A program made the translations under genes and the position numbers. The notes under the pieces were generated by a model. That model was not told the DNA's origin. It saw nothing but the letters and a program-made list of their open reading frames with translations, and made no database searches. From Paraburkholderia sp. BL9I2N2 (GTDB lineage: Bacteria; Pseudomonadota; Gammaproteobacteria; Burkholderiales; Burkholderiaceae): DNA of 64,000 nt. Positions 26,895-36,348 of this stretch are shown here, in pieces. Numbering within the stretch: the first letter of the stretch is position 1; every line of letters starts with the position of its first letter. The stretch lies in NCBI RefSeq assembly GCF_004339745.1, contig NZ_SMGP01000001.1, forward strand, positions 186,001 through 250,000, read 5' to 3'.

Positions 26895-28553
26895 TCAGTC
26901 TTTCGCGTAGATGTCCGAGTCTTTGGTTTCCCGGACGAACAGCATGCCGATCACGAAGGTAATGAGCGCGATCACGATCGGATACCACAGTCCCGAAAAG
27001 ATATTGCCCTTCGCCGCCACGATCGCGAAAGCGGTGGCCGGCAGGAACCCGCCGAACCAGCCATTGCCGATGTGATACGGCAGCGACATCGAGGTGTAGC
27101 GGATGCGCGTCGGGAACATCTCCACCAGCATCGCCGCGATCGGTCCGTAGACCATCGTCACGTAGATCATCATGATCGTCAGGATCACCACGGTCATTGG
27201 CCAGTTGATCTGCGAGGGATCGGCCTTCGGCGAATAGCCCGCGGTCTTCAGCGTCGTCGCGAGGGTCTTGTCGAACGCTTTGCCTTGATCCTTGGCGTCG
27301 GCGGCCTTGCCGTCATACGTGTTGATCACCGTATCGCCGACCTTGATCTCCGCCAGCGTGCCCGCCGGCGCGGCGACGTTCTCGTAGTTCAAGCCGGCCT
27401 TCGAGAGTGCGCTCTTGGCGATGTCGCAGGAACTCGTGAACTTCGAGGTGCCGACCGGGTTGAACTGGAACGAGCACTCGTCCGGGTTCGCGATCACGAC
27501 GATCGGCGCCTTCGCGGTCGCGGTTTCCAGCGCCGGGTTGGTGTAGTGCGCCAGCGCCTTGAACAGCGGGAAGTACGTGCACGCGGCGATCAGCAGGCCG
27601 GCCATGATGATCGGCTTGCGGCCGATACGATCCGACAGCGAGCCGAAGAACAGGAAGAACGGCGTGCCGATCAGGAGCGCGATCGCGATCATGATATTGG
27701 CGCTGCTGCCGTCCACCTTCAGCGTCTGCGTCAGGAAGAACAGCGTGTAGAACTGGCCCGTGTACCAGACCACGGCCTGGCCGGCGGTGAGGCCGATCAG
27801 CGCGAGGATCACGATCTTCAGGTTCTTCCACTGGCCGAAGGCTTCGGTCAGCGGCGCCTTGGAGGTCTTGCCTTCGGCCTTGATGCGCTCGAACACCGGC
27901 GATTCATGCAGTTGCAGACGAATCCACACCGACACGCCCAGCAGGATGATCGAGGCGATGAACGGAATGCGCCAGCCCCAGGCGCCGAACGCGTCCTCAC
28001 CCATTGCCGTGCGCACGCCGAGAATCACCAGCAGCGACAGGAACAGGCCGAGCGTGGCGGTCGTCTGGATCCAGGCCGTGTAGAAGCCGCGGCGTCCGGG
28101 CGGCGCATGTTCGGCCACGTAGGTAGCGGCGCCGCCGTACTCGCCGCCGAGCGCGAGGCCTTGCAGCATCCGCATCGCGATGAAGATCACCGGCGAAGCA
28201 AAGCCGATCGCCGCGTAGCCCGGCAGAAAGCCGACGAGGAACGTCGACAGGCCCATGATCACGATCGTCACGAGGAACGTGTACTTGCGCCCGACCATAT
28301 CGCCGAGGCGCCCGAACACGATCGCGCCGAACGGCCGGACCGCGAAGCCGGCCGCGAAGCTGAGCAGCGTGAAGATGAACGCGGCTGTCGGATTGACGCC
28401 GGAGAAGAAGCTCTTACTGATGAAGGCCGCCAGCGAGCCGGCCAGATAGAAGTCGTACCACTCGAAAACCGTACCCAGCGACGATGCGAAGATCACCCGC
28501 TTCTCTTCGCGCGTCATCGGCACGTGCGAGATTTGCCCGCCAACGGTAGCCAT
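26895..28553 (-). CDS. MHS-family MFS transporter with an inserted periplasmic domain
   Basis: A 552-residue transporter, over 100 residues longer than typical MHS proteins. The core is normal: ASSLGTVFEWYDFYLAGSLA in helix 1, GRLGDMVGRKYTF in loop 2-3, RMLQGLALGGEYGGAAT in helix 4 and EMFPTRIRYTSMSLPYHIGN near helix 11. Between helices 8/9 and the following bundle an extra segment at residues 338-450 is hydrophilic, rich in Ala/Lys/Thr, with C360 and C376 that could form a disulphide. By topology it would face the periplasm. Adjacent is a TctDE-like sensor-regulator pair, so it may be an organic-acid importer under that system (inference). Confidence 0.85.
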   Translation of the reverse strand: MATVGGQISHVPMTREEKRVIFASSLGTVFEWYDFYLAGSLAAFISKSFFSGVNPTAAFIFTLLSFAAGFAVRPFGAIVFGRLGDMVGRKYTFLVTIVIMGLSTFLVGFLPGYAAIGFASPVIFIAMRMLQGLALGGEYGGAATYVAEHAPPGRRGFYTAWIQTTATLGLFLSLLVILGVRTAMGEDAFGAWGWRIPFIASIILLGVSVWIRLQLHESPVFERIKAEGKTSKAPLTEAFGQWKNLKIVILALIGLTAGQAVVWYTGQFYTLFFLTQTLKVDGSSANIMIAIALLIGTPFFLFFGSLSDRIGRKPIIMAGLLIAACTYFPLFKALAHYTNPALETATAKAPIVVIANPDECSFQFNPVGTSKFTSSCDIAKSALSKAGLNYENVAAPAGTLAEIKVGDTVINTYDGKAADAKDQGKAFDKTLATTLKTAGYSPKADPSQINWPMTVVILTIMMIYVTMVYGPIAAMLVEMFPTRIRYTSMSLPYHIGNGWFGGFLPATAFAIVAAKGNIFSGLWYPIVIALITFVIGMLFVRETKDSDIYAKD

Positions 28554-28769
28554 ATGTCGTCTCCAATATTGATATGCACGCGGTTCGCCGGTAACGGCGT
28601 TCCCGTGGAACCGATTATTGGAGTGGAAACTTACGGCCTACTGACGTGGCGGGGTGAAATTGCAGCTTTGCGTGTGTTGTGGGTTTTTGTCCAACAGCGG
28701 CGATCTGGCCTCAAGACCGGCTAATTTGCTCTCAAGTTATCTCAATATCGAAATGGCAAGTTTGCGTGT

Positions 28770-30317
28770 TCAAGTTGCGTTAGGGTAAGTCCCGGCCCGT
28801 TCGTGCACATGCAAGCTGACGCGTACGAGCGTGCCGGCAAGCCGCGGCGAGGTTTGGTAGACGTTGTCGCCGATCGTCAGCTCGCCGCCGTGCATGGTCG
28901 CGATCTCGCGGACGATCGCGAGTCCGAGGCCGCTGCCGTCGCCTTCACGGCCGAGAATCCGGTAGAAGCGCTCGATCACCCGCGAACGCTCGGCGACCGG
29001 AATGCCAAGCCCGGTATCCTCGACTTCCAGATACACGAGCCGCGCCGGCGCATCATGCCTGACCCTGACGGTGATGCGCCCGCCCGGCGGCGTATAGCGG
29101 ATGGCGTTGTCGATCAGATTCGACAGCATTTCGCGCAACATGACCGGATTGCCGTCCACTTCGACGGGCTCCTCGGGCGCTTCGTAGCCCAGATCCATCT
29201 GCTTGGCGAGCGCGGCCTGAACCCAGTCGCGCACGGCGTGGCGCGCGACTTCGGTCACCTCGACCGGCGTGAAAATCTGCCCCGACATGCGGTTCTCCGC
29301 GCGCGCCAGCGCCAGCAGTTGCGTGACGAGCCGCGCGGCCTGCTCCGAGCTGGTGGCGATCTGCTCCAGCGAGCGATGCACTTCCGCGGAGGCGTCCTGA
29401 CGCAGCGCCAGTTCGGCCTGGGTGCGCAGGCCGGCCAGCGGCGTTTTCATCTGATGCGCGGCATCGGCGATAAAACGCTTTTGCAGCTCCATGTTCTGTT
29501 CGAGGCGCGTCAGCAGATCGTTGAACGAGGTGACGAGCGGCTCGATTTCCGGCGGCGCGCGGCGTGCCTCGAGCGGCGACAGGTCGTCCGGGCGGCGCGC
29601 GCGGATATGCGCCTGCAGCGCGTGCAGCGGCGCGAGGCCGCGCGAGAGCCCGAACCACACCAGCAGGATCGCGAGCGGCAGGATCACGAACTGCGGCAGG
29701 ATCACGCCTTTGATGATGTCGTTGGCGAGCTGGCTGCGCTTGTCGAGCGTTTCGGCGACCTGCACCAGCACAGGCTGCGCGCCGGGCGTCTGCGGAAACT
29801 CGACGGTCGTATAGGCGACGCGGATATCGTTGCCGCGCAGCACGTCGTCACGAAATTCGACGAGCCCCGGCTGCGGCCGGTCTTCCTCATGCGGCAGCGG
29901 CATGTCGCGCTCGCCGCCCACCAGTTCGCCGCGCGTGCCGAGTACCTGATAGAACACGCTGTCCACATTGTCCGCGCGCAGAAAGTCGCGCGTGGAGTCG
30001 GGCAGCGTCAGTTCCGCCACGCCATTGACCGGATGAATCTGGCGCGCGAGCACGTACGCGTCGGTTTCCAGCGCGCGGTCGAACGGGCCGTTTGCAATCG
30101 ACTTGGCGACCAGATACGTGACAGCGAGGCTCATCGGCCAAAGCAGCAGCAGCGGCGCCAGCATCCAGTCGAGGATCTCGCCGAATAGCGAACGCGGGCG
30201 CGCCTCGGCGGCGGCTTCGGTTTCGTCGGGCGGGGCGAACGGATTGGCGTAGCGCTCGTCGCGCGCCTCGTCGAGGTCCGCCGCGTGCGCCGTAGCGCGG
30301 TCTGCGCGCGCGGACAT
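28770..30317 (-). CDS. Sensor histidine kinase, TctE-like
   Basis: A 515-residue membrane kinase. An unusual 45-residue hydrophilic N terminus precedes membrane helix 1 (LDWMLAPLLLLWPMSLAVTY). A periplasmic sensor region of about 130 residues follows, then helix 2 (GVILPQFVILPLAILLVWFG), a HAMP-like linker, the HisKA box DAAHQMKTPLAGLR and the ATPase domain (SNLIDNAIRYTPP, DTGLGIP, GSGLGLAIV). The sensor layout resembles TctE/QseC kinases that respond to carboxylates. The start lies nine bases after the response-regulator stop, so the two are one operon. Ligand not known. Confidence 0.9.
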   Translation of the reverse strand: MSARADRATAHAADLDEARDERYANPFAPPDETEAAAEARPRSLFGEILDWMLAPLLLLWPMSLAVTYLVAKSIANGPFDRALETDAYVLARQIHPVNGVAELTLPDSTRDFLRADNVDSVFYQVLGTRGELVGGERDMPLPHEEDRPQPGLVEFRDDVLRGNDIRVAYTTVEFPQTPGAQPVLVQVAETLDKRSQLANDIIKGVILPQFVILPLAILLVWFGLSRGLAPLHALQAHIRARRPDDLSPLEARRAPPEIEPLVTSFNDLLTRLEQNMELQKRFIADAAHQMKTPLAGLRTQAELALRQDASAEVHRSLEQIATSSEQAARLVTQLLALARAENRMSGQIFTPVEVTEVARHAVRDWVQAALAKQMDLGYEAPEEPVEVDGNPVMLREMLSNLIDNAIRYTPPGGRITVRVRHDAPARLVYLEVEDTGLGIPVAERSRVIERFYRILGREGDGSGLGLAIVREIATMHGGELTIGDNVYQTSPRLAGTLVRVSLHVHERAGTYPNAT

Positions 30318-30326
30318 GGGCGACCT

Positions 30327-31103
30327 CTATTTGTAGTGATGGCTCGCCGGCATCGCGCCGGACGGCGGCGAGGCGGGCGGCTCGGGCTCGGCGGGCGGGG
30401 GCGTCGTCGTGGCGTTCGCGCTCGTGCTCGCCGGCGACGCCGCTTTCTCGAGGCAGTAGCCAAGACCGCGCACGGTGATGATGCGCACGCCGCTCGGTTC
30501 GATTTTCTTGCGCAGGCGGTGCACGTAGACCTCGATTGCGTTGTTGCTGACTTCCTCGCCCCATTCGCACAGGTGATCGACGAGCTGTTCCTTCGAGACC
30601 AGCCGGCCGATCCGTTGCAGCAGCACTTCGAGCAAACCCAGTTCGCGCGCCGACAGATCGATCACCTGCTCATTGACATAGGCGATCCGGCCGACCTGGT
30701 CGAACGACAGCGAGCCGTGGCGCACCACCGTCGGGCCGCCGCCCGCGCCGCGCCGCGTCAGGGCGCGCACGCGTGCTTCGAGTTCGTTCAGCGCGAAGGG
30801 CTTGGCCATGTAATCGTCGGCGCCGAGATCGAGACCCTTGACACGTTCGTCGACGCTGTCCGCGGCGGTCAGGATCAGCACCGGCAGGTTGGAATTGCGC
30901 GCGCGCAGGCGGCGCAGCACCTCGAGGCCGGACATGCGCGGCAGGCCCAGATCGAGAATCAGCAGGTCGAACGTTTGCATCGACAGCGCAGTGTCGGCCT
31001 CGACGCCGGTCTTCACGTGATCGACGGCATAGGCCGATTGGCGGAGTGATCGAACCAGACCGTCCGCGAGTATGCTGTCGTCTTCGGCAATCAGAATTCG
31101 CAT
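30327..31103 (-). CDS. OmpR-family response regulator, TctD-like
   Basis: A 258-residue regulator. The receiver domain starts MRILIAEDDSILADGLV, with the phospho-acceptor in LLILDLGLPRMSG and the conserved Lys in DYMAKPF. The OmpR winged helix spans about residues 125-220 (LSARELGLLEVLLQRIGRLV; NAIEVYVHRLRKK; VRGLGYCLEK). After that comes an odd tail of about 36 residues rich in Pro, Ala, Ser and Thr that ends in two histidines. The start at 31103 replaces a nine-codon longer frame. It is the first gene of the pair with the downstream kinase. Confidence 0.9.
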   Translation of the reverse strand: MRILIAEDDSILADGLVRSLRQSAYAVDHVKTGVEADTALSMQTFDLLILDLGLPRMSGLEVLRRLRARNSNLPVLILTAADSVDERVKGLDLGADDYMAKPFALNELEARVRALTRRGAGGGPTVVRHGSLSFDQVGRIAYVNEQVIDLSARELGLLEVLLQRIGRLVSKEQLVDHLCEWGEEVSNNAIEVYVHRLRKKIEPSGVRIITVRGLGYCLEKAASPASTSANATTTPPPAEPEPPASPPSGAMPASHHYK

Positions 31104-31236
31104 GGTGCGCAAGCCTGGCCTTGCCGGCACCGCGGGGTGTCCCCCGGCGCACAGCGGTCTCCGAAAATTATTGTGGGTAGTTGGGCAGCGCGACAGTAAA
31201 AATGCGCGTTCGCATGAGAATCGTGCTTGCCAAAAC

Positions 31237-31256
31237 TACTGTTTTTTTATACAGTG
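31237..31256. promoter_or_regulatory. LexA (SOS) box of recA
   Basis: TACTGT, eight bases of T-rich spacer, ACAGTG: the CTGT-N8-ACAG pattern of LexA sites, 92 bases before the recA ATG. The recA promoter should overlap it. Confidence 0.9.
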
Positions 31257-31348
31257 TCTGGGTTTCGTGTGCTGTCCTTCACGAGTAGGTTGAAACTCGG
31301 GGCTGCACATCCGCCTCAGACGCCGTTCATCATAGCAAAGGACGATTC

Positions 31349-32425
31349 ATGGAAGAAAGCAAGAAAGGCTCGGCTGGACTGACTGCTGAAAAGAGCAAGG
31401 CACTCGCTGCTGCACTCGCGCAGATCGAAAAGCAGTTCGGCAAAGGGTCGGTCATGCGGCTCGGCGCAGGTGAGGCGGTCGAAGATATCCAGGTGGTCTC
31501 AACCGGATCGCTCGGCCTCGACATCGCGTTGGGCGTCGGCGGTTTGCCGCGTGGCCGGGTGGTCGAAATTTATGGCCCGGAGTCGTCCGGTAAAACCACG
31601 CTGACGTTGCAGGTCGTCGCCGAAATGCAGAAGCTCGGTGGCACGGCGGCGTTTATCGACGCGGAACACGCGCTGGACATCCAGTACGCGGGCAAGCTCG
31701 GCGTGAACGTGAACGACCTGCTGGTTTCGCAGCCGGACACCGGCGAACAGGCGCTCGAAATCGCCGACGCGCTGGTGCGTTCGGGCTCGATCGACATGAT
31801 CGTGATCGACTCGGTCGCGGCACTCGTGCCGAAGGCTGAAATCGAAGGCGAAATGGGCGACTCGCTGCCGGGTCTGCAAGCGCGTCTCATGTCGCAGGCG
31901 CTGCGCAAGCTCACCGGCACGATCAAGCGCACGAACTGCCTCGTGATCTTCATCAACCAGATCCGTATGAAGATCGGCGTGATGTTCGGCAACCCGGAAA
32001 CCACCACGGGCGGTAACGCGCTGAAGTTCTACGCGTCGGTGCGTCTGGACATTCGCCGTATCGGTTCGATCAAGAAGAACGACGAAGTGATCGGCAACGA
32101 AACGCGCGTGAAGGTGGTGAAGAACAAGGTTGCTCCACCCTTCCGCGAAGCGATTTTCGACATCCTGTACGGCGAAGGTATTTCGCGTCAGGGCGAAGTC
32201 ATCGACCTGGGCGTGCAGGCCAAGATCGTCGACAAGGCCGGCGCGTGGTACAGCTACAGCGGCGAACGTATCGGTCAGGGCAAGGACAATGCGCGTGAAT
32301 TCCTGCGCGAAAATCCGGATATCGCCCGCGAGATCGAAAACCGTATCCGTGAATCGCTGGGCGTGAATGCCATGGCTGAAGCCGTGACCGGCGCAGGCGC
32401 TGAAGTCGCGGACGAAGAAGAGTAA
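31349..32425 (+). CDS. recA: Recombinase A
   Basis: A 358-residue RecA, close to the usual 350. It forms filaments on single-stranded DNA, exchanges homologous strands and triggers LexA self-cleavage. The Walker A motif is GPESSGKTT (76-84), Walker B is [12 protein letters not shown], and the [20 protein letters not shown] block carries the L2 loop. Upstream lies a clear LexA box, so expression is SOS-inducible. recX follows by seven bases, giving a recA-recX operon as in many proteobacteria. Nothing unusual in the coding sequence. Confidence 0.98.
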   Translation: MEESKKGSAGLTAEKSKALAAALAQIEKQFGKGSVMRLGAGEAVEDIQVVSTGSLGLDIALGVGGLPRGRVVEIYGPESSGKTTLTLQVVAEMQKLGGTAAFIDAEHALDIQYAGKLGVNVNDLLVSQPDTGEQALEIADALVRSGSIDMIVIDSVAALVPKAEIEGEMGDSLPGLQARLMSQALRKLTGTIKRTNCLVIFINQIRMKIGVMFGNPETTTGGNALKFYASVRLDIRRIGSIKKNDEVIGNETRVKVVKNKVAPPFREAIFDILYGEGISRQGEVIDLGVQAKIVDKAGAWYSYSGERIGQGKDNAREFLRENPDIAREIENRIRESLGVNAMAEAVTGAGAEVADEEE

Positions 32426-32432
32426 CCATCAC

Positions 32433-33140
32433 GTGATACGCAAGGGCCGGCCGTTGTCCGATTCCGGACGCCACGCGGACGGCCCGCGTGATGAAGACGA
32501 CGAGTCGTTCGATCCATTCGAATCGTTCGACGCACATGACCGCGCTGCGGGCCGCAATCCGCAGCGCGCGCAGTTTGAATCCTCCCCGCCCGTAGGCTCG
32601 GATCCCTCCGAAACCACCTACACTCGCTCGCGTCGCGTCCCAGGCGAAGCGAAACCCGGGCAAGACGAAGCCAAAAAATCCCAACGTCCGGCACGGTCGC
32701 TAAAAGGCCGCGCGCTCGGCTATCTGTCCCGCCGTGAATACAGCCGCACCGAACTGGCGCGCAAGCTGAAGCCGTTCGTCGAGGAAACCGACTCGCTCGA
32801 CACCTTGCTCGACGCACTCGAAGCCGAAAACTGGCTGTCCGATTCGCGTTTCGCCGAAAGTCTGATTCATCGGCGCTCGTCGCGATTGGGCGCGAGCCGG
32901 ATCGTCGGCGAATTGAAGCAGCATTCGGTCGACCAGACGCTCGTCGAAGAAGCCAGCGCGCAATTGCGCGAAACGGAACTGGCTCGTGCGCTCGCCGTCT
33001 GGCAGAAGAAATTCGGCCGGCTTCCCGAAACGCCCACCGAACGGGCGAAGCAGACGCGCTTTCTGGCCTCGCGCGGATTTTCGGGCGCCACGATCGGCAA
33101 AATCCTCAAGGGAATCGACGAAGACTGGGCGGGCGAGTAA
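32433..33140 (+). CDS. recX: Regulatory protein RecX
   Basis: A 235-residue RecX with a long extension. The C-terminal 150 residues carry the family's three-helix repeats: ALGYLSRREYSRTELARKL, then ALEAENWLSDSRFAESLIHR and RFLASRGFSGATIGKILKG. The first 85 residues are hydrophilic, with many Asp/Glu/Arg/Pro (DEDDESFDPFESFDAHD), and look disordered; E. coli RecX is only about 166 residues. RecX caps and destabilises RecA filaments. It sits seven bases after recA and should be co-transcribed under LexA control. Confidence 0.92.
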   Translation: MIRKGRPLSDSGRHADGPRDEDDESFDPFESFDAHDRAAGRNPQRAQFESSPPVGSDPSETTYTRSRRVPGEAKPGQDEAKKSQRPARSLKGRALGYLSRREYSRTELARKLKPFVEETDSLDTLLDALEAENWLSDSRFAESLIHRRSSRLGASRIVGELKQHSVDQTLVEEASAQLRETELARALAVWQKKFGRLPETPTERAKQTRFLASRGFSGATIGKILKGIDEDWAGE

Positions 33141-33288
33141 GCGCGGCGGCTTTATTGGCGCGCAAGCCCTTTAAGACAGCGACTTCCGCGCTCAGCCGCC
33201 TGCGGCGCGGCCGTGCGCAATCGGACCTGTCCCAAATACCCAGTATGCTAAAATTCGTGGGTTTTCCAATCCGGCCTTTCCTTCCCGC

Positions 33289-34029
33289 ATGCCGCTCTCC
33301 CCGCCAGTGTCCCGTCAGTTGCGCCATCGTCGCGCAATCAGAGCGGAAGCCTATGAGCGAGCCGATGGCCTGTGGGATGTGGAAGCGTGCTTGACCGACG
33401 AAAAACCGCGCGATGTGGTGCTTGCGTCGGGCGTCCGGCCCAATGGTCAGCCGATCCATGAACTCTGGCTTCGCATCACCATCGATCGCAAGCTCAATGT
33501 CGTCGACGCCGAGGCGTCGTCCGACTGGGTGCCCTATCCTGGTTTGTGCCAAGTCAGCAATCCCGCCTACCGTGCCCTCATCGGGCTCAATCTCCGCCAA
33601 AACTTCCGTCGTGAGTCTGCCCGTTTGCTGGGCGGCACGGCGGGTTGCACGCATCTCACCGAGCTGTGCGCGATCCTGCCGACCGCCGCGATTCAGGCAT
33701 TCGCCGGCGAAGTGTGGAACACCGGTGACGGCGCGTCGGGCGCGAACGCAGGTTCAGGAGACGGATCGTCTAACAGCACAGGCGAGCATTCCAACGATAA
33801 ACCGCCATTCCAGCTGGGACGCTGCCACGCGCTGCGTTTCGACGGCGAGGCGGTGCAGCAGTTTTATCCGCGCTGGTATGGCCGCGCTCCGTATACAGCG
33901 GATCGCGCGGCATCGTCAGGCGACGGGGCAGTCCGCCAGACAGGCGAGGGCGGCAACGCGTCCGGCATGAACGACGGCAGCGGAAACGAAGTTCAATCCA
34001 ACTCTCAGACTGAAGGGAATCACGCATGA
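33289..34029 (+). CDS. DUF2889 family protein
   Basis: A 246-residue protein. The first 150 residues fit DUF2889: [40 protein letters not shown] and [20 protein letters not shown] with the conserved Cys-Thr-His. A low-complexity Gly/Ser/Asn/Asp region follows (about 145-170), then a second conserved segment around [16 protein letters not shown], then a Gly/Ser-rich tail. Its stop overlaps the sucC start (ATGA), a tight coupling to a TCA-cycle enzyme. The function of DUF2889 is unknown; position suggests a metabolic or cofactor link, but this is conjecture. Confidence 0.82.
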   Translation: MPLSPPVSRQLRHRRAIRAEAYERADGLWDVEACLTDEKPRDVVLASGVRPNGQPIHELWLRITIDRKLNVVDAEASSDWVPYPGLCQVSNPAYRALIGLNLRQNFRRESARLLGGTAGCTHLTELCAILPTAAIQAFAGEVWNTGDGASGANAGSGDGSSNSTGEHSNDKPPFQLGRCHALRFDGEAVQQFYPRWYGRAPYTADRAASSGDGAVRQTGEGGNASGMNDGSGNEVQSNSQTEGNHA

Positions 34030-35195
34030 AGATTCACGAGTACCAGGGTAAGGAAATCCTGCGGAAATTCGGCGTCGCGGTACCGCGCGGCAAGCCGGTC
34101 TTCTCGGTGGATGATGCGGTCAAGGCCGCGGAAGAGCTCGGCGGCCCGGTATGGGTCGTGAAGGCTCAGATCCACGCGGGTGGCCGTGGCAAGGGCGGCG
34201 GCGTGAAGGTTGCCAAGTCGCTGGAACAGGTTCGTGAATACTCGAACCAGATCCTCGGCATGCAGCTCGTCACGCACCAGACCGGCCCGGAAGGCCAGAA
34301 GGTGAATCGTCTGCTGATCGAAGAAGGCGCTGACATCAAGAAGGAACTGTATGTCGGCCTCGTGATCGATCGCGTGTCGCAGAAGATCGTCGTGATGGCA
34401 TCGAGCGAAGGCGGCATGGACGTCGAAGAAGTCGCGGAAAAGACGCCCGAGCTGATCCACAAGGTTGCAGTCGACCCGTCGACCGGCCTGAAGGACGCCG
34501 AAGCTGACGACCTCGCGAAGAAAATCGGCGTGCCCGACGCATCGATCCCGCAAGCGCGCGCGATCCTGCAAGGCCTGTACAAGGCGTTCTGGGAAACCGA
34601 CGCTTCGCTGGCCGAAATCAACCCGCTGATCCTGACCGGCGACGGCAAGGTTATCGCACTGGACGCCAAGTTCAACTTCGATTCGAACGCACTGTTCCGT
34701 CACCCGGAAATCGTCGCGTATCGCGATCTGGACGAAGAAGATCCGGCTGAAGTCGAAGCCTCGAAGTTCGACCTCGCGTACATCTCGCTCGACGGCAACA
34801 TCGGCTGCCTCGTGAACGGCGCTGGCCTCGCAATGGCAACGATGGACACCATCAAGCTGTTCGGCGGCGAACCGGCGAACTTCCTGGACGTGGGCGGTGG
34901 CGCCACGACCGAGAAGGTCACGGAAGCGTTCAAGATCATGCTGAAGAACCCGAACCTGACCGCGATTCTGGTCAACATTTTCGGCGGCATCATGCGCTGC
35001 GACGTGATCGCGGAAGGCGTGATCGCGGCGTCGAAGGCCGTCTCGCTGAAGGTGCCGCTCGTGGTCCGCATGAAGGGCACGAACGAAGACCTCGGCAAGA
35101 AGATGCTCGCTGAATCCGGCCTGCCGATCATCGCGGCGGACAGCATGGAAGAAGCGGCTCAGAAGGTCGTCGCGGCTGCTTCGGGCAAGGCGTAA
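34026..35195 (+). CDS. sucC: Succinyl-CoA ligase, beta subunit (ADP-forming)
   Basis: A 389-residue ATP-grasp subunit of succinyl-CoA synthetase, which converts succinyl-CoA to succinate with substrate-level ATP formation in the TCA cycle. It begins [20 protein letters not shown], the invariant SucC N terminus; the ATP-grasp region contains [19 protein letters not shown], and [16 protein letters not shown] near the C terminus contacts the alpha subunit. The start overlaps the DUF2889 stop and AAGGGAAT lies ahead as ribosome-binding site. sucD follows after an unusually long 126-base gap. Confidence 0.97.
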   Translation: MKIHEYQGKEILRKFGVAVPRGKPVFSVDDAVKAAEELGGPVWVVKAQIHAGGRGKGGGVKVAKSLEQVREYSNQILGMQLVTHQTGPEGQKVNRLLIEEGADIKKELYVGLVIDRVSQKIVVMASSEGGMDVEEVAEKTPELIHKVAVDPSTGLKDAEADDLAKKIGVPDASIPQARAILQGLYKAFWETDASLAEINPLILTGDGKVIALDAKFNFDSNALFRHPEIVAYRDLDEEDPAEVEASKFDLAYISLDGNIGCLVNGAGLAMATMDTIKLFGGEPANFLDVGGGATTEKVTEAFKIMLKNPNLTAILVNIFGGIMRCDVIAEGVIAASKAVSLKVPLVVRMKGTNEDLGKKMLAESGLPIIAADSMEEAAQKVVAAASGKA

Positions 35196-35321
35196 GCCGA
35201 GTCCGCGGGGCTTTTGCCAGAATTAACCAGGATTACGAATGGCGGCGCGTGAGCGACGCGGGCGGAGAACATCCCGCCGCGCGGCGCAACAGCGCGACGC
35301 CAAACGAACAGAGGTCAATAC

Positions 35322-36203
35322 ATGTCGATTCTGATTAACAAAGACACCAAGGTCATCACGCAGGGCATCACCGGCAAGACCGGTCAGTTCCACACGCGTG
35401 CTTGCCGTGAATATGCAAACGGCCGTGAAGCGTACGTTGCAGGCGTGAACCCGAAGCGGGCCGGCGAAGATTTCGAAGGCATTCCTATCTACGCTAGCGT
35501 CGCTGAAGCCAAGGCTGAAACGGGCGCGACCGTGTCGGTGATTTACGTTCCGCCGGCAGGCGCTGCTGCTGCGATCTGGGAAGCGGTCGAAGCCGATCTG
35601 GACCTGGCGATCTGTATCACGGAAGGCATTCCTGTCCGTGACATGATCGAGCTCAAGGCTCGTATGCGTGCCGAAAACCGCAAGACGCTGCTGCTCGGAC
35701 CGAACTGCCCGGGCACGATCACGCCGGACGAACTGAAGATCGGCATCATGCCGGGTCACATCCACCGCAAGGGCCGCATCGGCGTCGTGTCGCGTTCGGG
35801 CACGCTGACGTACGAAGCAGTCGGCCAATTGACGGCGATCGGCCTCGGCCAGTCGTCGGCAGTCGGTATCGGCGGCGACCCGATCAACGGTCTGAAGCAC
35901 ATCGACGTGATGAAGATGTTCAACGACGATCCGGAAACGGACGCCGTCATCATGATCGGCGAGATCGGTGGTCCGGACGAAGCGAACGCTGCTGAGTGGA
36001 TCAAGGGCAACATGAAGAAGCCGGTGGTCGGCTTCATCGCTGGCGTCACGGCGCCTCCGGGCAAGCGCATGGGCCACGCCGGCGCGCTGATCTCGGGCGG
36101 TGCTGACACCGCTGAAGCGAAGCTGGAAATCATGGACGCTTGTGGCATCAAGGTCACGAAGAACCCGTCGGAAATGGCGCGTCTTCTGAAGGCAATGCTG
36201 TAA
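35322..36203 (+). CDS. sucD: Succinyl-CoA ligase, alpha subunit
   Basis: A 293-residue CoA-binding subunit. MSILINKDTKVITQGITGKTGQFHT is the standard N terminus; the phosphorylated histidine is H252 in RMGHAGALISGG, and GPNCPGTITP is part of the ligand site. A clear GAGGTC precedes the ATG. It forms a heterotetramer with SucC. Two hairpin terminators follow in series, ending the DUF2889-sucC-sucD unit. Codon use here and in sucC is strongly biased, as expected for highly expressed genes. Confidence 0.97.
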   Translation: MSILINKDTKVITQGITGKTGQFHTRACREYANGREAYVAGVNPKRAGEDFEGIPIYASVAEAKAETGATVSVIYVPPAGAAAAIWEAVEADLDLAICITEGIPVRDMIELKARMRAENRKTLLLGPNCPGTITPDELKIGIMPGHIHRKGRIGVVSRSGTLTYEAVGQLTAIGLGQSSAVGIGGDPINGLKHIDVMKMFNDDPETDAVIMIGEIGGPDEANAAEWIKGNMKKPVVGFIAGVTAPPGKRMGHAGALISGGADTAEAKLEIMDACGIKVTKNPSEMARLLKAML

Positions 36204-36215
36204 ATCGAAATTCGC

Positions 36216-36238
36216 GCGCTGTCACGGCGCGTTTTTTG
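36216..36238 (+). terminator. First terminator after sucD
   Basis: Five-base arms CGCGC / GCGCG, seven-base loop, then six T. Confidence 0.75.
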
Positions 36239-36274
36239 ATACGCTTACGAAGCCCTTTCGTGAGCGTGCGGTTC

Positions 36275-36311
36275 AAAAAGCGGGGGAGTGTAGACTCCTC
36301 CGCTTTTTTTA
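36275..36311 (+). terminator. Second terminator after sucD
   Basis: A long stem (AAAAAGCGG and GGAGT pairing with ACTCC and CCGCTTTTT, one G-U) with a GTAG loop and a seven-T tail; the A run also makes it work toward the minus strand. Confidence 0.9.
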
Positions 36312-36348
36312 TTGGCCGCGCGTCGGATTTCTTCTTATTCTTTCAATC

